DNA of 64,000 bases from Takakia lepidozioides (taxonomy: Eukaryota > Streptophyta > Takakiopsida > Takakiales > Takakiaceae), in NCBI GenBank assembly GCA_030704615.1, contig CM060731.1, positions 93,788,756-93,852,755 of the forward strand. The letters run 5' to 3'. Positions 1 to 11,027 of this stretch are shown here, piece after piece; the stretch's first letter is position 1; each line of letters starts with the position of its first letter. The notes below the pieces were generated by a model. That model was not told the DNA's origin. It worked only from the letters and a program-made list of their open reading frames with translations, and searched no databases. The position numbers were made by a program, and so were the translations under genes.

Positions 1-174
1 CCCCACCGCAACTCGGTGTGCGGGGTTCCACCTAGTGAGCGCCTCCGCCTCATTGAGTGCCTTGGGCACTCAAGGGTGCTTCAGCCCCTGTATCTATTGT
101 TGCCACTGCCCCCACCACAGGGGCAGCCTCTCTTGTGTCCCGACCCCCTGCCCTCAAGGCAAAGGGCCGCGACA
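1..174 (-). mobile_element. Chromovirus LTR, fragment cut by window edge
   Basis: This is the right-hand end of a long terminal repeat of the chromovirus family that is complete at 48375, 54924, 56887 and 63139. It ends in GCCGCGACA, the reverse complement of the TGTCGCGGC start of the sense LTR, so the LTR lies on the minus strand. It retains the two U3 hairpins seen in every copy (a GAGTGCC/GGCACTC stem and a GGCTGCCCC-type stem). The rest lies outside the window, so solo LTR and element end cannot be told apart. Confidence 0.85.
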
Positions 175-199
175 ATGGCAGTCACTAGTTCACCACAAT

Positions 200-497
200 C
201 GCCCCCCTAGCTGGTGCTTAGGTCCCTCTAAGTCCAGGTACCTGCCTGAGCAAGCTCAGCCGCTTTCCTAGACTTGGCAAGCGCTTTTGCCTCCTTTGGA
301 CCCAGCGGAGGCAGCGGAGCTCGGTTTTGGCGGGCCTCAGCGTCCAGCTTCAATTGAAACTCCGACCCGTCGAGCGAGCCGGGCGGAAGGTCCACATACC
401 AAGGGCAGTTGCGCAAATGCTCCAGATGCCACTCCTTCACCATAACGTCAATGTACATGGAGTCAGCGCCAGGGTTACGCCATGCAAAGAAAAAGAG
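200..497 (-). pseudogene. N-terminal exon fragment of the M (methyltransferase-like) family, inverted
   Basis: The minus strand encodes a segment with the motifs FAWRNPGADSMY, VKEWHLEHL, CPWYVDLPPGS and EFQLKLDAEA, then an Ala/Lys-rich stretch. The same segment occurs on the minus strand at 28451-28767 and 17100-17340. At 17300-17400 it is preceded by an intron-like acceptor (ttctgcag), and there it lies on the same strand as the M family C-terminal exon. I therefore read it as an upstream exon of the M gene. Here it points away from M1, with an abrupt junction at about 497/498. No function is recognised for the segment. Confidence 0.6.
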
Positions 498-2411
498 AGT
501 GACTCCGACGCCGATTTTGTTCAAGGTCCTGCGACTGCTGTTGCTCCTACCCAGTCACCGGTCGTCCGGGTTCCCAAGTCAGTTCGGAGTGGGACTGGCT
601 CTGCCAAGAAGTTGGCATTTGAGGGCGAGCCTACACGGCGGTATTCGGCGGTGACGTTTACGCACAGGCCAAAGCTAGAACCTCCAACCATCATCCAATG
701 CGTCAATGAGAGCTTCCTTGACGCTCTCGCTGCCAGGGCGAAGAAGGTGGCACACAACAAGTCTCTGGCGGAGCAGAAGGGGAAAGCCAAGAAGAGGGCT
801 GCCGGTACAGAGCCTAAAGACACCCCTGGTTTTGAAGCCATGATGGAATTCTTCACGGCTGTGAGCACGAATTGCAAGAGCACTCGGGGGGGGGTTGAGG
901 TGGAGAGAGCTTGCGACATGATTCTCCTCGACATTCCAGATGGGGAGCTGCTGGAGGGCCTGGATGGTGTGCCCACCTGGAACAGGTTTACTGAGGACTA
1001 CTGGAAAGCCGGGTTTGGGCTGGCGGGGATGCTTCTGGATGACGGTGGATGTGTGGTTGTCCTTGCCACGAGAGGGAAGACCACAGAGAATGCGGTGGCA
1101 AGGTGGACACCGAAAAGTGTCACCCCGGTCCTCCTCAGAAAATGGTTCTGCATCAGTACGCAGGGGTTGCGAACAGAGGGCCAAAGTGTAAGTTATCAAT
1201 CTATTGCATTCACTTCATATTGTGGTGTATGTTAAGTAGACCCTGGAATTGATCCCTTCTTTGTTGGATGTGCAGACATTGGTGTTTGAGGCATATTGCT
1301 TTGTGAAGAGAGGGTCTACGTTCAAATTCCGCAACGACGGTCGTCTTGTTGATGCCGCTGTGGACCCTGTAACCTACGATGTCCTCTACAACTATGTGCC
1401 CCACTCTAGTATGCCGAAGGACACAAAGACAGGCAAACCGTGGCGGTACAGCCGGACCCGGAGCCCTGCTTTCATCCAAACCCTCATGGAGACGTGCTCG
1501 GATGTCCAAGGGCGGATTCTGGACCTCACATGCGGCACGGGTAAGCCTTCACGTGCTCAGTTTGTCCCCTGGCCCCATTGCAATTGCATGCCGCAAGCTA
1601 TTAACCGCCCGCTTTGTTCCTCAGGTGCTTCAATGTGGGCAGGGACGTTGTCCGACAGGCATGTGTTCGCCTTCGAGCCAGATACTGCCCTCCACAACTC
1701 GGAACTTGCAGCGGCTGAACGTCTGCCAAAAGAGGAAGAGGCATCCTCGGAGGATGAGGAAAAATCCGAGAAGGAGCAGGGGGAGGAAGTTGGGATCGAG
1801 GCCGAGGAGCCCCCGGTTTACGAGTGAGTGGTGGCATTGTAAGTTGCCTCCAGATTTTGTGAGGCACCTCCCTCCGCTCTCTTATTTCATTGAAAACCCT
1901 TTCTGGTTGTGCTGGTATTGACATTCTTCAAGTGGATTAGTTCTTACTGTAGGATGCCAAGTACTGCCGGAGGGACGTCTACACCGGAGTTCATGGGCAG
2001 GAGGAACGTGCCTTTTTTGCCAGGGGGGATTTCATGCCTAGTCCAGAAAGGGAGTACATCCTTCCTACTTATGCTGCCCGGCTTGCTTCGGTGTCCATTA
2101 GGAGGTGTTCCGAACGTAGTCGTGTACAGCAGATTTTAGACGAGGCAAGCCTCAAGAAAATGAAGATGAGGGAGGAGGCAGCAGCTATTAGAGCCCGTCG
2201 AGCTCGTAGATTTGTGTTGGATTCTGCTGAGGAAAGTGGGGGAGAAGACGCAGAAGATTCCCAGGAGGTGAGGTGGACAGTCCCCCAAGGAGAGGACGGG
2301 ATTTTTGAGAGGCATAGTGGAACTGATGCATCACAGAGCTCGGAGGATGAGGGGGATGAGGGGGATGAGGAAGAAGGTGGGGCAAGTTCCTCGGAGGGTG
2401 TAGGAGAGTAG
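498..2411 (+). pseudogene. M1: multi-exon beta-class amino-methyltransferase-like gene, 5' truncated
   Basis: Four exons are supported by splice sites and by comparison with M2 (minus strand, 46363-48374): about 498-1187, 1276-1540, 1625-1823 and about 1953-2411. Introns start GTAAGT, GTAAGC and GTGAGT. Exon 1 carries a conserved block beginning CVNESFLDAL and, at 930-944, DIPDG followed by a region ending CVVVLATRG. Exon 2 carries RSPAFIQTLMETC and then DLTCGTG (1522 onward), which is split by an intron and continues ASMWAG and FAFEPD in exon 3. This order (motif IV, variable region, motif X-like helix, SAM-binding motif I) is that of beta-class N4-cytosine/N6-adenine DNA methyltransferases, but DIPDG stands where DPPY or SPPY is expected. 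The C-terminus is acidic and contains YILPTYA. The gene lacks its own N-terminus and needs a one-base adjustment at the exon 3/4 joint, so I call it a pseudogene. Methyltransferase activity is inferred from motifs only. Confidence 0.65.
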
Positions 2412-2634
2412 TGCCCATTCCGGCTATGACAGTTAGAACACACTTGTATAGACGTGGCTTGCCACAAAATTTGCAATAAAATGTTGCATTTCAAGTCCAC
2501 TGGTGCCACATTCCAACTTCACATGACCCTATTTCCGTGCCTCCTAACCCTATTTCCGTGGACTCACAATGGTCTGCTCATGCTTTTTTTTTTTCCGCTC
2601 ATGCTCATGCCGCTCATGCTCATGCCGCTCATGA
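2412..2634 (+). other. M1 3' UTR and element terminus
   Basis: After the M1 stop there is an AATAAA signal (2475-2480), two copies of CCTATTTCCGTG, and a run of GCTCATG units ending GCTCATGAAATAG at about 2634. The same arrangement, reversed, lies at 16282-16440 beside M5. A related terminus (ACTATTTCATGAGC followed by CATGAGC-type units) lies at 44437 beside M2. Three diverged M copies sharing this end suggests the boundary of a mobile element. The next bases belong to the G2 retroelement. Confidence 0.55.
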
Positions 2635-2639
2635 AATAG

Positions 2640-5600
2640 CAGCCCCCGTAATGAAGAGACTTTGGCTGAAGTAATATGCCAGACCAAAGCAGAGATTACC
2701 ATTGGACAGCTATTGGCTGTGGCACCTTATTGTAGGCACAGGCTGTATCAGGCAATCAATCGAATTGCCCAGGAGACAGGAGACACAGACCTGAACAGCA
2801 AGGTGACCAGTTATAATGTGAAGCCGGAAGGGCGAGAAACAGTCATGGACTTTGATGATTCTATGCCAGTAATCCAATTGAGAATTGGAAGCACAGAACT
2901 AACTGATGTACTGATAGATGGAGGTTCTGGAGTAAATATCATGACAGACCAATTAAGGAAGAAGCTTGGTCTAAGTAACATGAAACCAGCCCCATTTACA
3001 GTAACAATGGCAGATCAAAGAAGTGTACAACCATTGGGATTAATAAGAGGAGTTAAGATACAGATACAGAAGATGATCTTTATGATCACAGTAACTGTAT
3101 TGAAGATGGATGAAGTCATGGAGGCTTACTCCTTATTATTGGGACGTCCGTGGCTGAAACAGGCCACGGTATTCCATGACTGGAATTCTCAGTTACTAAC
3201 CGTGCATAATGGGATACACGAGATACAAATTACCACAAAGAAATCTAGTAGATTACCTGCTACGAGAAGACCTCAAGGAGTCAGAGAGTATGACTGGAGA
3301 GGAGGACTGGATGAGGAGCAGGAAGCTACCCTGTTTGCTGCACACCCAGAGTGGGAGCAGGTTGCAGAGATGCGGCTGGAAGGCCTAAGTTGTTTAAGGG
3401 GTATCTGCTGTGGTGTAGTGTCAACAACACCGATTGAAGAGGAAACCAGCAGTTACCCATCACATTTCTATGAAGAAAAAGAAGGAGAAATGGAAATCCT
3501 AGAGGAACCAGCCACTGTGAGTTTACAGGATGAAGTGGTGACTGGTTGGACAATCACAGCTGATGAGCAAGTGAGGGAAGTGAATGTGGGAACTAAAGAG
3601 GAACCGAGGATGGTGAAGGTAGGAGCTGATTTGGAGCCAGAATTCTTTGAAGAAGCTAAGAGTTTGTTCATCAAATACAGAGATGTATTTGCTTGGAGCT
3701 ATGAGGATTTAAAAGGATACCACCTGAAATCTGTCAGCATAAGATTGAACTGGAATTGGGGTCAGTACCAATCAAGCAGGCAAGGTATAGAATGAATCCC
3801 AACTACGCACAGAAGGTTGGAGAAGATATCAAGAAGTTGGTTGAGGCTAAGTTTATATACCCAATAGAGTATACAACTTGGTTGTCACCCATTGTGATAG
3901 TTCCCAAGAAGAATGGTAAACTAAGAGTTTGTGTGAACTACAAGAAGCTGAATGCTTGTACAAAGAAAGATCCTTTCCCTTTGCCATTCACAGAAGCAGT
4001 ATTAGACACTGTGGCAGGCCATGAGATGTACTCATTCATGGATGGCTTCAGTGGTTATAATCAAGTGCAAGTGGAAGAAGGAGACCAAGGAAAAAACATC
4101 TTTCATCACAGACTGGGGTGCTTATGCATACAAAGTCATGCCCTTTGGACTTTGTAATGCACCAGCGACCTTTCAGAGAGTGATAAGTGAATCTTTTCAT
4201 GAGTATCTGGATGATTTCATGCAGGTGTTCTTGGATGATTTCAGTGTGTACAGCTCTAAGAATGAGCACTTGCATAAATTGGAGTTATGTCTGGCCAGAT
4301 GTAGGATGAGAGGTCTGGGCCTGAATCCAGAGAAGTGTACTTTCTGTGTGAACTCAGGGGTGCTTCTGGGACACATTGTGTGTAAGAGGGGACTTCTTGT
4401 GGATCCCAGGAAAACAGAGGCCATTAAAGCCTCTCCACCACCAGTGAATGTTAAGAGAGTCTAAGGAGATTCCTTGGACAAACCAACTATTACAGAAGAT
4501 TTGTCAGACGGTATGCACAAATAGCAGCACCATTGAGCAAACTTCTGAAGAAAGATGCAGTGTTTGCATGGACACCTGAATGTCAACAGGCTTTTGATGA
4601 ACTTACATTGTCAGTAACAACTACACCTGTGCTGATTAGTCCTCACTGGCAGAAAATATTTCATGTTCACTGTGATGCTTCTGGAGAAGCACTAGGAGCG
4701 GGTTAGCCAAAAATGTAACAGGAAAGATAGATTCACCTGTGTACTATGCTAGCCGATTGATGAACAATGCCGAAAGAAATTATAGCACAACGGAAAGAGA
4801 AGCATTGGCAATGATCTATGCAGTGAAGAAATTCAGGCATTACCTGTTGGGCAAGAAGTTTATGTTCTATGTGGATCACCAGGCTCTGATATACCTGGTA
4901 AACAAACCTCTGATAAGCGGAAGAATAGCAAGATGGTTATTAATCTTGCACGAGTTTGAGTTCGAGGTTGTTTACAAGCCTGGGAGACTGCATCTTGTGG
5001 CGGATCACTTGTCAAGGTTAACAACAGGAGAACCAGCCACGGGAGTAGATGATCAATTACCAGATGCGAGTCTATTTATAGTGGAGGTGCAGGGAAGTGC
5101 AGATGACTGGTTAGATTGGCAGTGGCCAATCAGATACTACCTTGCTCATGGTCAGTGCCCACCAAGTTATGGAAATGAGCAGAGAAAGAGAATTGCTATC
5201 AAGGCTCTACCTTACACTATGGTAGGGAGCAGAATGTATAAGCTAGGACCAGATGGAGTGCTGAAGCGATGCTTATACCACCATGAAGTTTTGGAGGAAG
5301 TTCATAAAGGAGTGGCAGGAGGTCATTTTGGAGAAGAGACTACCAGCAGGAAAATACTACATGCAGGTTACTGGTGGCCTACTTTGTTCAAGATGTACAC
5401 AAGTATTGTCAGAGTTGTGATGAATGTCAGAGGCTGGGACCTTTGCAGAGATCTGGGAAATGTCTTTGCATCCTACAATGCCTACGGAACCATTTCAGAA
5501 ATGGGGACTAGACTTTGTTGGACCAATTAACCCACCAGCCAAGAATACACAGAACAGGTACATAATTACAGCCACTGATTATACTACGAAGTGGGTGGAA

Positions 5601-6345
5601 GCTAAAGCTTTGAGGGACAACACAGCCAAGTCCACAGCAAGGTTTCTGTATGAGAACATACTTACACGATTTGGCTGTCCCTTGGAATTTATCAGTGATC
5701 AAGGAAGTCACTTCATAAATGAGACCATTGAATTGTGACTAAAGAGTTCATGATTGTGCATAGGAGGAGTACAACATATTACCCACAGGGTAATGGGCAG
5801 GCAAAGGCTACCAACAAAATACTATGTACTATCTTGGTCTAAGACAGAGATCAATGCAAACAGAACGGATTGGGATACAAAGCTGCTGACAGCTTTGTGG
5901 TCATACATGACTTCAATAAAGTCAACAAGTATCACCATTAAGTATAAGCATACAGTACCTCTTCCAATTAGTTTATATGTGTACACCTTACTATGAATTC
6001 CTGTTACCTACCATGAGAACGGAATGGGGAAAGAGAATGGAATTGCAAGATTCCATTAAAGTCAGGAAACATGAATTATACCATGTGGAAGAAGTATGTG
6101 CTGATGCAGCTGATAATATGACCAGAATTCAGATGAAGAGAAAGGAACAGTTTGATGAAGGCAAGTTAAAGACTTTTAAGACGGGAGATTTGGTTCTATG
6201 GTTGCAGAAGAAGGGAAAGATTAAAGCTTCTAAGCTTAAATCACCATGGAAAGGACCTTATGTCATACAAAAGATGTATGATAACAACACCGCCATGTTA
6301 CAAACCATTAACAAAGAGATGCTGGGAAGAGTCAATGCTAACAAG
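2640..6345 (+). pseudogene. pol: G2 Ty3/gypsy (Tat/Athila-like) pol: protease, RT, RNase H, integrase, frameshifted
   Basis: A retrotransposon polyprotein region in standard Ty3/gypsy order. The protease has LIDGGSGVNIM (2917-2934). Reverse transcriptase runs from about 3750 with MPFGLCNAPATFQ and the active site VFLDDFSVYS (4225 onward). RNase H has HCDASGEALGAG near 4670 and VDHQALIYL near 4874. Integrase has a degraded zinc finger near 5330, WGLDFVGPI near 5497, ISDQGSHF near 5690, and a C-terminal domain with FKTGDLVLWL and WKGPYVIQ (about 6175-6275). The LDDFSVYS box and CNAPATFQ spelling fit the non-chromodomain Tat/Athila clade. The frame changes several times between 3755 and 5980, so this copy cannot make a full enzyme set. 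The catalytic Glu position of integrase reads Lys (5804-5806, in QGNGQAKATNK). Gag is missing; the 5' end is replaced by the M1 terminus. Confidence 0.85.
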
Positions 6346-9300
6346 TTGAAGGGGTACAGTGGTATCCATGACAAACCATTGCAGCATAATTTGCATGTTG
6401 AAACGCAAAAGCAGTCACGGGTTGCGCCAGTGTTACCAACGGAGTATGGAGCACTTGTCGCTAGGCCGAGCATATATGACCAGGGCGGGCAGAACAAGCG
6501 AGACACAGCCTATAACAGCCCATCAAGGCGTGACACAGCCTATCACAGCCCATCACGGCGCGACACAACATATCACAGCCCAGCACAGTGCATCACAGCC
6601 TATCACAGCTTACCACAGCGTGTCACAACCTATCACAGCTTACCACAGTGTATCACAGCCTATCACGGCATACCACAGTATGACACAGCCTATCACAGCT
6701 TAACACAGCCTACTAGGGTTACACAATCCATAGAATCAGTGACAGGTGGACGCATGATAACTTCAGTGAAATGGCCGGCGGAAGAAAGGACGGAAGCCAG
6801 TTTACAAAGGGACACGTGGAAGTCAAGGCGTAACACACAGCTAAGAAGGAAGTGCAAGAACGGATGTCATCAAGAAAGGGGACAAGAATGGCCGTCAAAA
6901 TACCTAATCAATGCGTCAAATTGGATGAATGGCGGGCCCATTAATGAATACAGAAAAGGGGCAACAGAACAAACGGCAAGTACAGAAAAGCGAAATTCTT
7001 GTCACATGTGTTATCCTAGTGGACAGTCCAGCAGGGAAAGTCCACTAAAGAAAATTAAATCTAAAATCCAGTCACAGCGGTTACAGCCAATAGAAAACCA
7101 GAGAAGGGATCAAGAAATTGGAGGGAAATTAAGCGCAAGAGTCGGCGTCGTTCTGAGTAACGGGCGTCTCGACGGGACAAACCATCAATGCTATAGCTTT
7201 GAAGCTATGGAGGAACTAACAGACTATACGCTCGCAATATTACTTACGCAATGGCATAGGGACGCAACAACAGAGCGGATCTTTTCTCTTGAGCGATGCT
7301 TGCAAGCCCCGCAGGCTTACAAGAAATTACCCATAGCTTTTTGTGGCAACCATACGTTTATGCTTTGTGCACTACAGGCATTTCTTCAATTGTTATAGCC
7401 AAAACATTTCTGTGGGTCTAGAATGAAGAGAGTGAGAGGAATGGAGGAAATCAGGGTGAAGAGCACCACAATTCTGCAGAAACAAACGATTGCTACCCCA
7501 CAGGCGATACAGATACTGAAGGAGCTGAGATTGCAAGGATTGCAAAGCAAAGATTGGACATTGCACCATCGACAGTACATGTTACAATTCTTGCAGAACT
7601 TTGAGCCAAGGACAGGAGCAACAACGGTGAAGGGAGTTGAATTAGTAATTACTCCCCTATACCTACAACAATTGTTTCGATTGCCAGCAGGCCAGGTGCA
7701 TGTGGAGGAGCACAGGGCAAGACTGCAAATAGGGGACTTATTCCAAGAAGGGAGTTTCTTTAAAACTCAGGGTTATGCTTGTACCAAGGCCGTGTACCCA
7801 GGGCTAAAGGAGGTAGGCCAGGTATTGAACGTTCTGTTTGCCATGGAACAGAACTAACAGTATTTGAGCAGATCCTTCACAGAGGAAATACTCAAAGCCC
7901 TGAGAGGAGAAGAGGTAGAATGGGCGGACATAATGTACAACGCACTGGTAGAGGAGATGAAAAGATTACAGGGTACTGCCGCAAAGTCTCCTATCATAGT
8001 GTCTAGCCCAATCATTGCTCAAATAATTCTTGATTCTGGCATACTTGATGCGCGAGAAAGAAAGGAGATGAGAGTGTTTGAGCTAGAAACCACTACAATG
8101 GAAGAGCAAGGCTCCTCACACAGTGAGGGTGGACTGGCAGGGCAACCCGAGAATAAGAGACAGAGGCGGGGAAAGACTGTAGTGGCGGATCCACTGGCTT
8201 CACGGAATCCGCATGATAATGTTTCCCAAGTTTTTGTGCAGGAATGGGCACAACAGCACAGAGAACTGCTATTACTGGAAGCAGGACCTTCAGAGAGAGA
8301 AGAGGAAGTTACTTCAGTATCACAGCCATCACAGCCAGAGGATCGGCTTGTCACAAGGTTACCACAAGTTGTCCATGCAGTTCAACCAGAAATAACTGAT
8401 TTAGAAAAAGAAGGGTTAGATATTCCCACTACAGAACAGGTGGTGGCAGAAATTGAGAAGGGGGACCTTCTCTATGAATATTCTGGTATAGTCAAGGACA
8501 CAGTGATTCCGGAGGTGCAACGGTTGTCCAAGGGGAACCCTGCGGCGCATATAATACACACACTTGTGACGGAGGTACCACAGGTAGAATGCCAAGACAC
8601 TGCAGCACCAGTGACAGATGAAGTGGTTCAGGAAGAAAATCTGGTGGGGCAATGGCCTGAATGGTTCATAAGGCATCACACTGTTGAGGATCAGGGAGAA
8701 CAGCAGCAAGCTCACCATGATGACCCTCAATAGGCTATGCTTATGAGTTCCATAAGCAGGACACTGAATTTGTTGGGTACTTATGTCAAATCCCATGTTC
8801 CCACTACTCAATTGGCAGCTTTGAGGGAGGAACTCAGGAAAGAATTTGAGGCTCGACTTGCCACAGAGTGTGCAAACAAGGTCGATGAAGAGGTCACTCT
8901 CAAAATGCAGCAAAACTTGGAGAGTACAGAAGCGGCTTTGCAATTGGCCAAGGAACAATTGATTGAGGCAGCCCTCGCACAAGAACACTTGCACGAAGCA
9001 CATAAGCAACAGCTATACCAAATGCAGGTGAAGCATGAAAGCAAGTTGCAAGAAGTGAATGCACTACATATGGAGTTGCAGACAGTGCATGACAGGATGG
9101 CCATACAATGTGCTACACTCACAACTATGCTTGACCAATCTACAAAAGAAATAAACAGTCAAGCGGAAAAATGTACGAAGGCAAAGGAAGAGAATGTTGA
9201 GCAAATGAAACTCATTGTCGATATGAAGAATACAATCTGTCGCAATGAGGATACTTTCAAGCAATACAGGCAGGTTGAAGCTGACCAAGAGAAGCACATC

Positions 9301-10989
9301 CTGGAGTTGCAACAAACGGTCATGGCCAATAGAAATGAAATCTCGGTCACTAACAAGGCTTGGAAGGAAGCCAATAATCTGCTTGTTGCTTATGCGAATT
9401 TGGTTGAACCTCATGCAAAGCGCATGGAAACTTTACAACAGCAGTTAGATGTGTAAAAACTCAGAGAGGAGCACACTCTCAGAGGAACCACAAGCAACTT
9501 GGTGGATAACCACCTTATGCAGGTCTGGTTAGCACAAGGGCCAGTGGAGGGCAAAGCACCACGAAATGTCACCCAAAGCAAGATGAATGAGCTCAGACTG
9601 CAAGTGCAGAACATTGCCACAACTACTATAGACAATGTCTATAGTAGGATAGTAGAGTTATAGGAGGATGTAGATGGACTGCAGACTCAAGTGGAGGACC
9701 TAACTTCAGATATCGACAAAAGAGTCTATATACCTGAGGAACAGCTAATCGCTTCTTATTTACAAGCCAGAACTTTGGCTTTTCAATCTTCTTCACAGCA
9801 GGTGCAGGAGATGCCAATGATACAAGAGCCAGTGCCATCAACACCACAACAAGTCACTGTGCCAGTAGCTGACACTGTTGTTACTACAGCCACACCACAG
9901 CCACCACAGCCACCACAGCCTGACGTATGGGGCAATGCTGCTTTTAACCCACCAAAAACTCCAGCTGCAAGGGAGTACAGTAGGGCTATGATTATGCCCT
10001 TCAACCAAATTCCCATTGTGTTGGATTTGGTTTGGAAAGAATTTAGTCCTCCGCAATCATTCGCACATTACTATCAAATCATGCGCATATGGCTACCAGT
10101 GGCAACTAGGACTAAAGTTTTTCCGAACAATCGACCAATTGAGGATCATCACTTTGCACAGTACTGGCATGAGGCAGGTACCATGTTGAAGGAATTAATT
10201 GCTTTCCAAGTTGTACATGGATTCATTTATACCAAGACCAAGGAGGTAGCAAGTATTGTCATGGGATGCGGGTTATACTACGCTGCTTGTTTTCTGGTAC
10301 GTTATCACATTGAGCAGCACAAGATGCAATCGCGCTTTCTGAGTTATTCCAGTGGGGATCATTGGGTCTTACCTTCAGTGCCACCTCATATGTACCTATA
10401 TGAGGCAAAAGTTATGATACAAAAGGATTCTCAAATTCGTTCATGGTTTCATGCGGCCTGGAACAATTTGTCAACACAGAAATTCGGCATTGATGATATT
10501 TTCTATAAGGGACATGTGGCATGGAAATACTTGCACAATTCCCAAGTCATTGGTACCCCACTCACCTGGACAGAAAAGGAGCTCAGGGTCTTCACCAATT
10601 TTGCCATTCAGCGTTCACATCAAGTTTTAAAATATAAACCTCCAGACATGGTAGGACAACATTGTATGCCCCAGAGGATTCCACAAAAAGTTCGACAATT
10701 AAAACACCTGAGAGGCGAGGAGGATTCTGATACAACTGTTTCTTCCGCGGACTCTTTTGACATGGGAGAAGACTATGCAATTCAGATGGCAGAAAAGAAG
10801 CGACGGGGGTCTCCTATGCCTGAAAGGTTACCTCGATATCAGCCTCCAGAAGGCCTCACATATCCAGGTAGTGTTCAATCATCTCCGTCAACCAGGGACA
10901 GACCTCGGGCTTGTACACACAGTCCGCCACGAAACTCTCAACGTCAGAAAGGTGATCGCTCACAAAGGTTTGCTAATCCCAATCAGTAA
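6346..10989 (+). pseudogene. G2 downstream extension: one frame over 4.6 kb with five in-frame stops
   Basis: From the integrase tail a single reading frame runs to 10989 without a frameshift. It is broken only by stops at 7396 (TAG), 7855 (TAA), 8731 (TAG), 9454 (TAA) and 9661 (TAG). An ATG at 7423 opens the first strong block. Blocks in order: a tandem-repeat tract (6496-6716); a basic linker to 7398; about 7423-8040, a helical domain with VELVITPLYLQQLFRLPAG that loosely resembles the putative plant transposon protein domain often found near plant retroelements; an acidic linker; 8737-9456, a coiled coil rich in Gln/Glu/Lys; a Pro/Gln linker near 9900 (PQPPQPPQP); and 9960-10700, an unrecognised globular domain rich in Trp/Tyr/His. 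It lies between integrase and the polypurine tract, the place where Athila-type elements carry extra or env-like ORFs. No convincing membrane segment is seen. A diverged second copy of the coiled coil at 25606 shows that the region belongs to the element family. Confidence 0.6.
6496..6716 (+). repeat. In-frame CACAGCC-type tandem repeat
   Basis: About nine degenerate units of roughly 24-27 bp built from gacacagcctatcacagccc variants. In the G2 frame they encode DTAYHSP/ITAYHSL-like units. A related but non-coding CACAGCC repeat lies in the G2 LTR (11156-11343 and, reversed, 31160-31272). Confidence 0.8.
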
Positions 10990-11010
10990 ACCGTGAGGAC
11001 ACGGCTTTTT

Positions 11011-11027
11011 GAGAGGGGAAGGGGTAA
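11011..11027 (+). other. G2 polypurine tract
   Basis: GAGAGGGGAAGGGG followed by TAA lies immediately before the TGTTAGAGG start of the LTR. This is the expected plus-strand primer site at the 3' end of a Ty3/gypsy internal region. Confidence 0.8.

Noticed and set aside
327-497. N-terminal 57 codons of the long plus-strand ORF over M1
   Set aside because: They are antisense to the inverted N-terminal exon fragment, and the ORF begins with TTG, not ATG.
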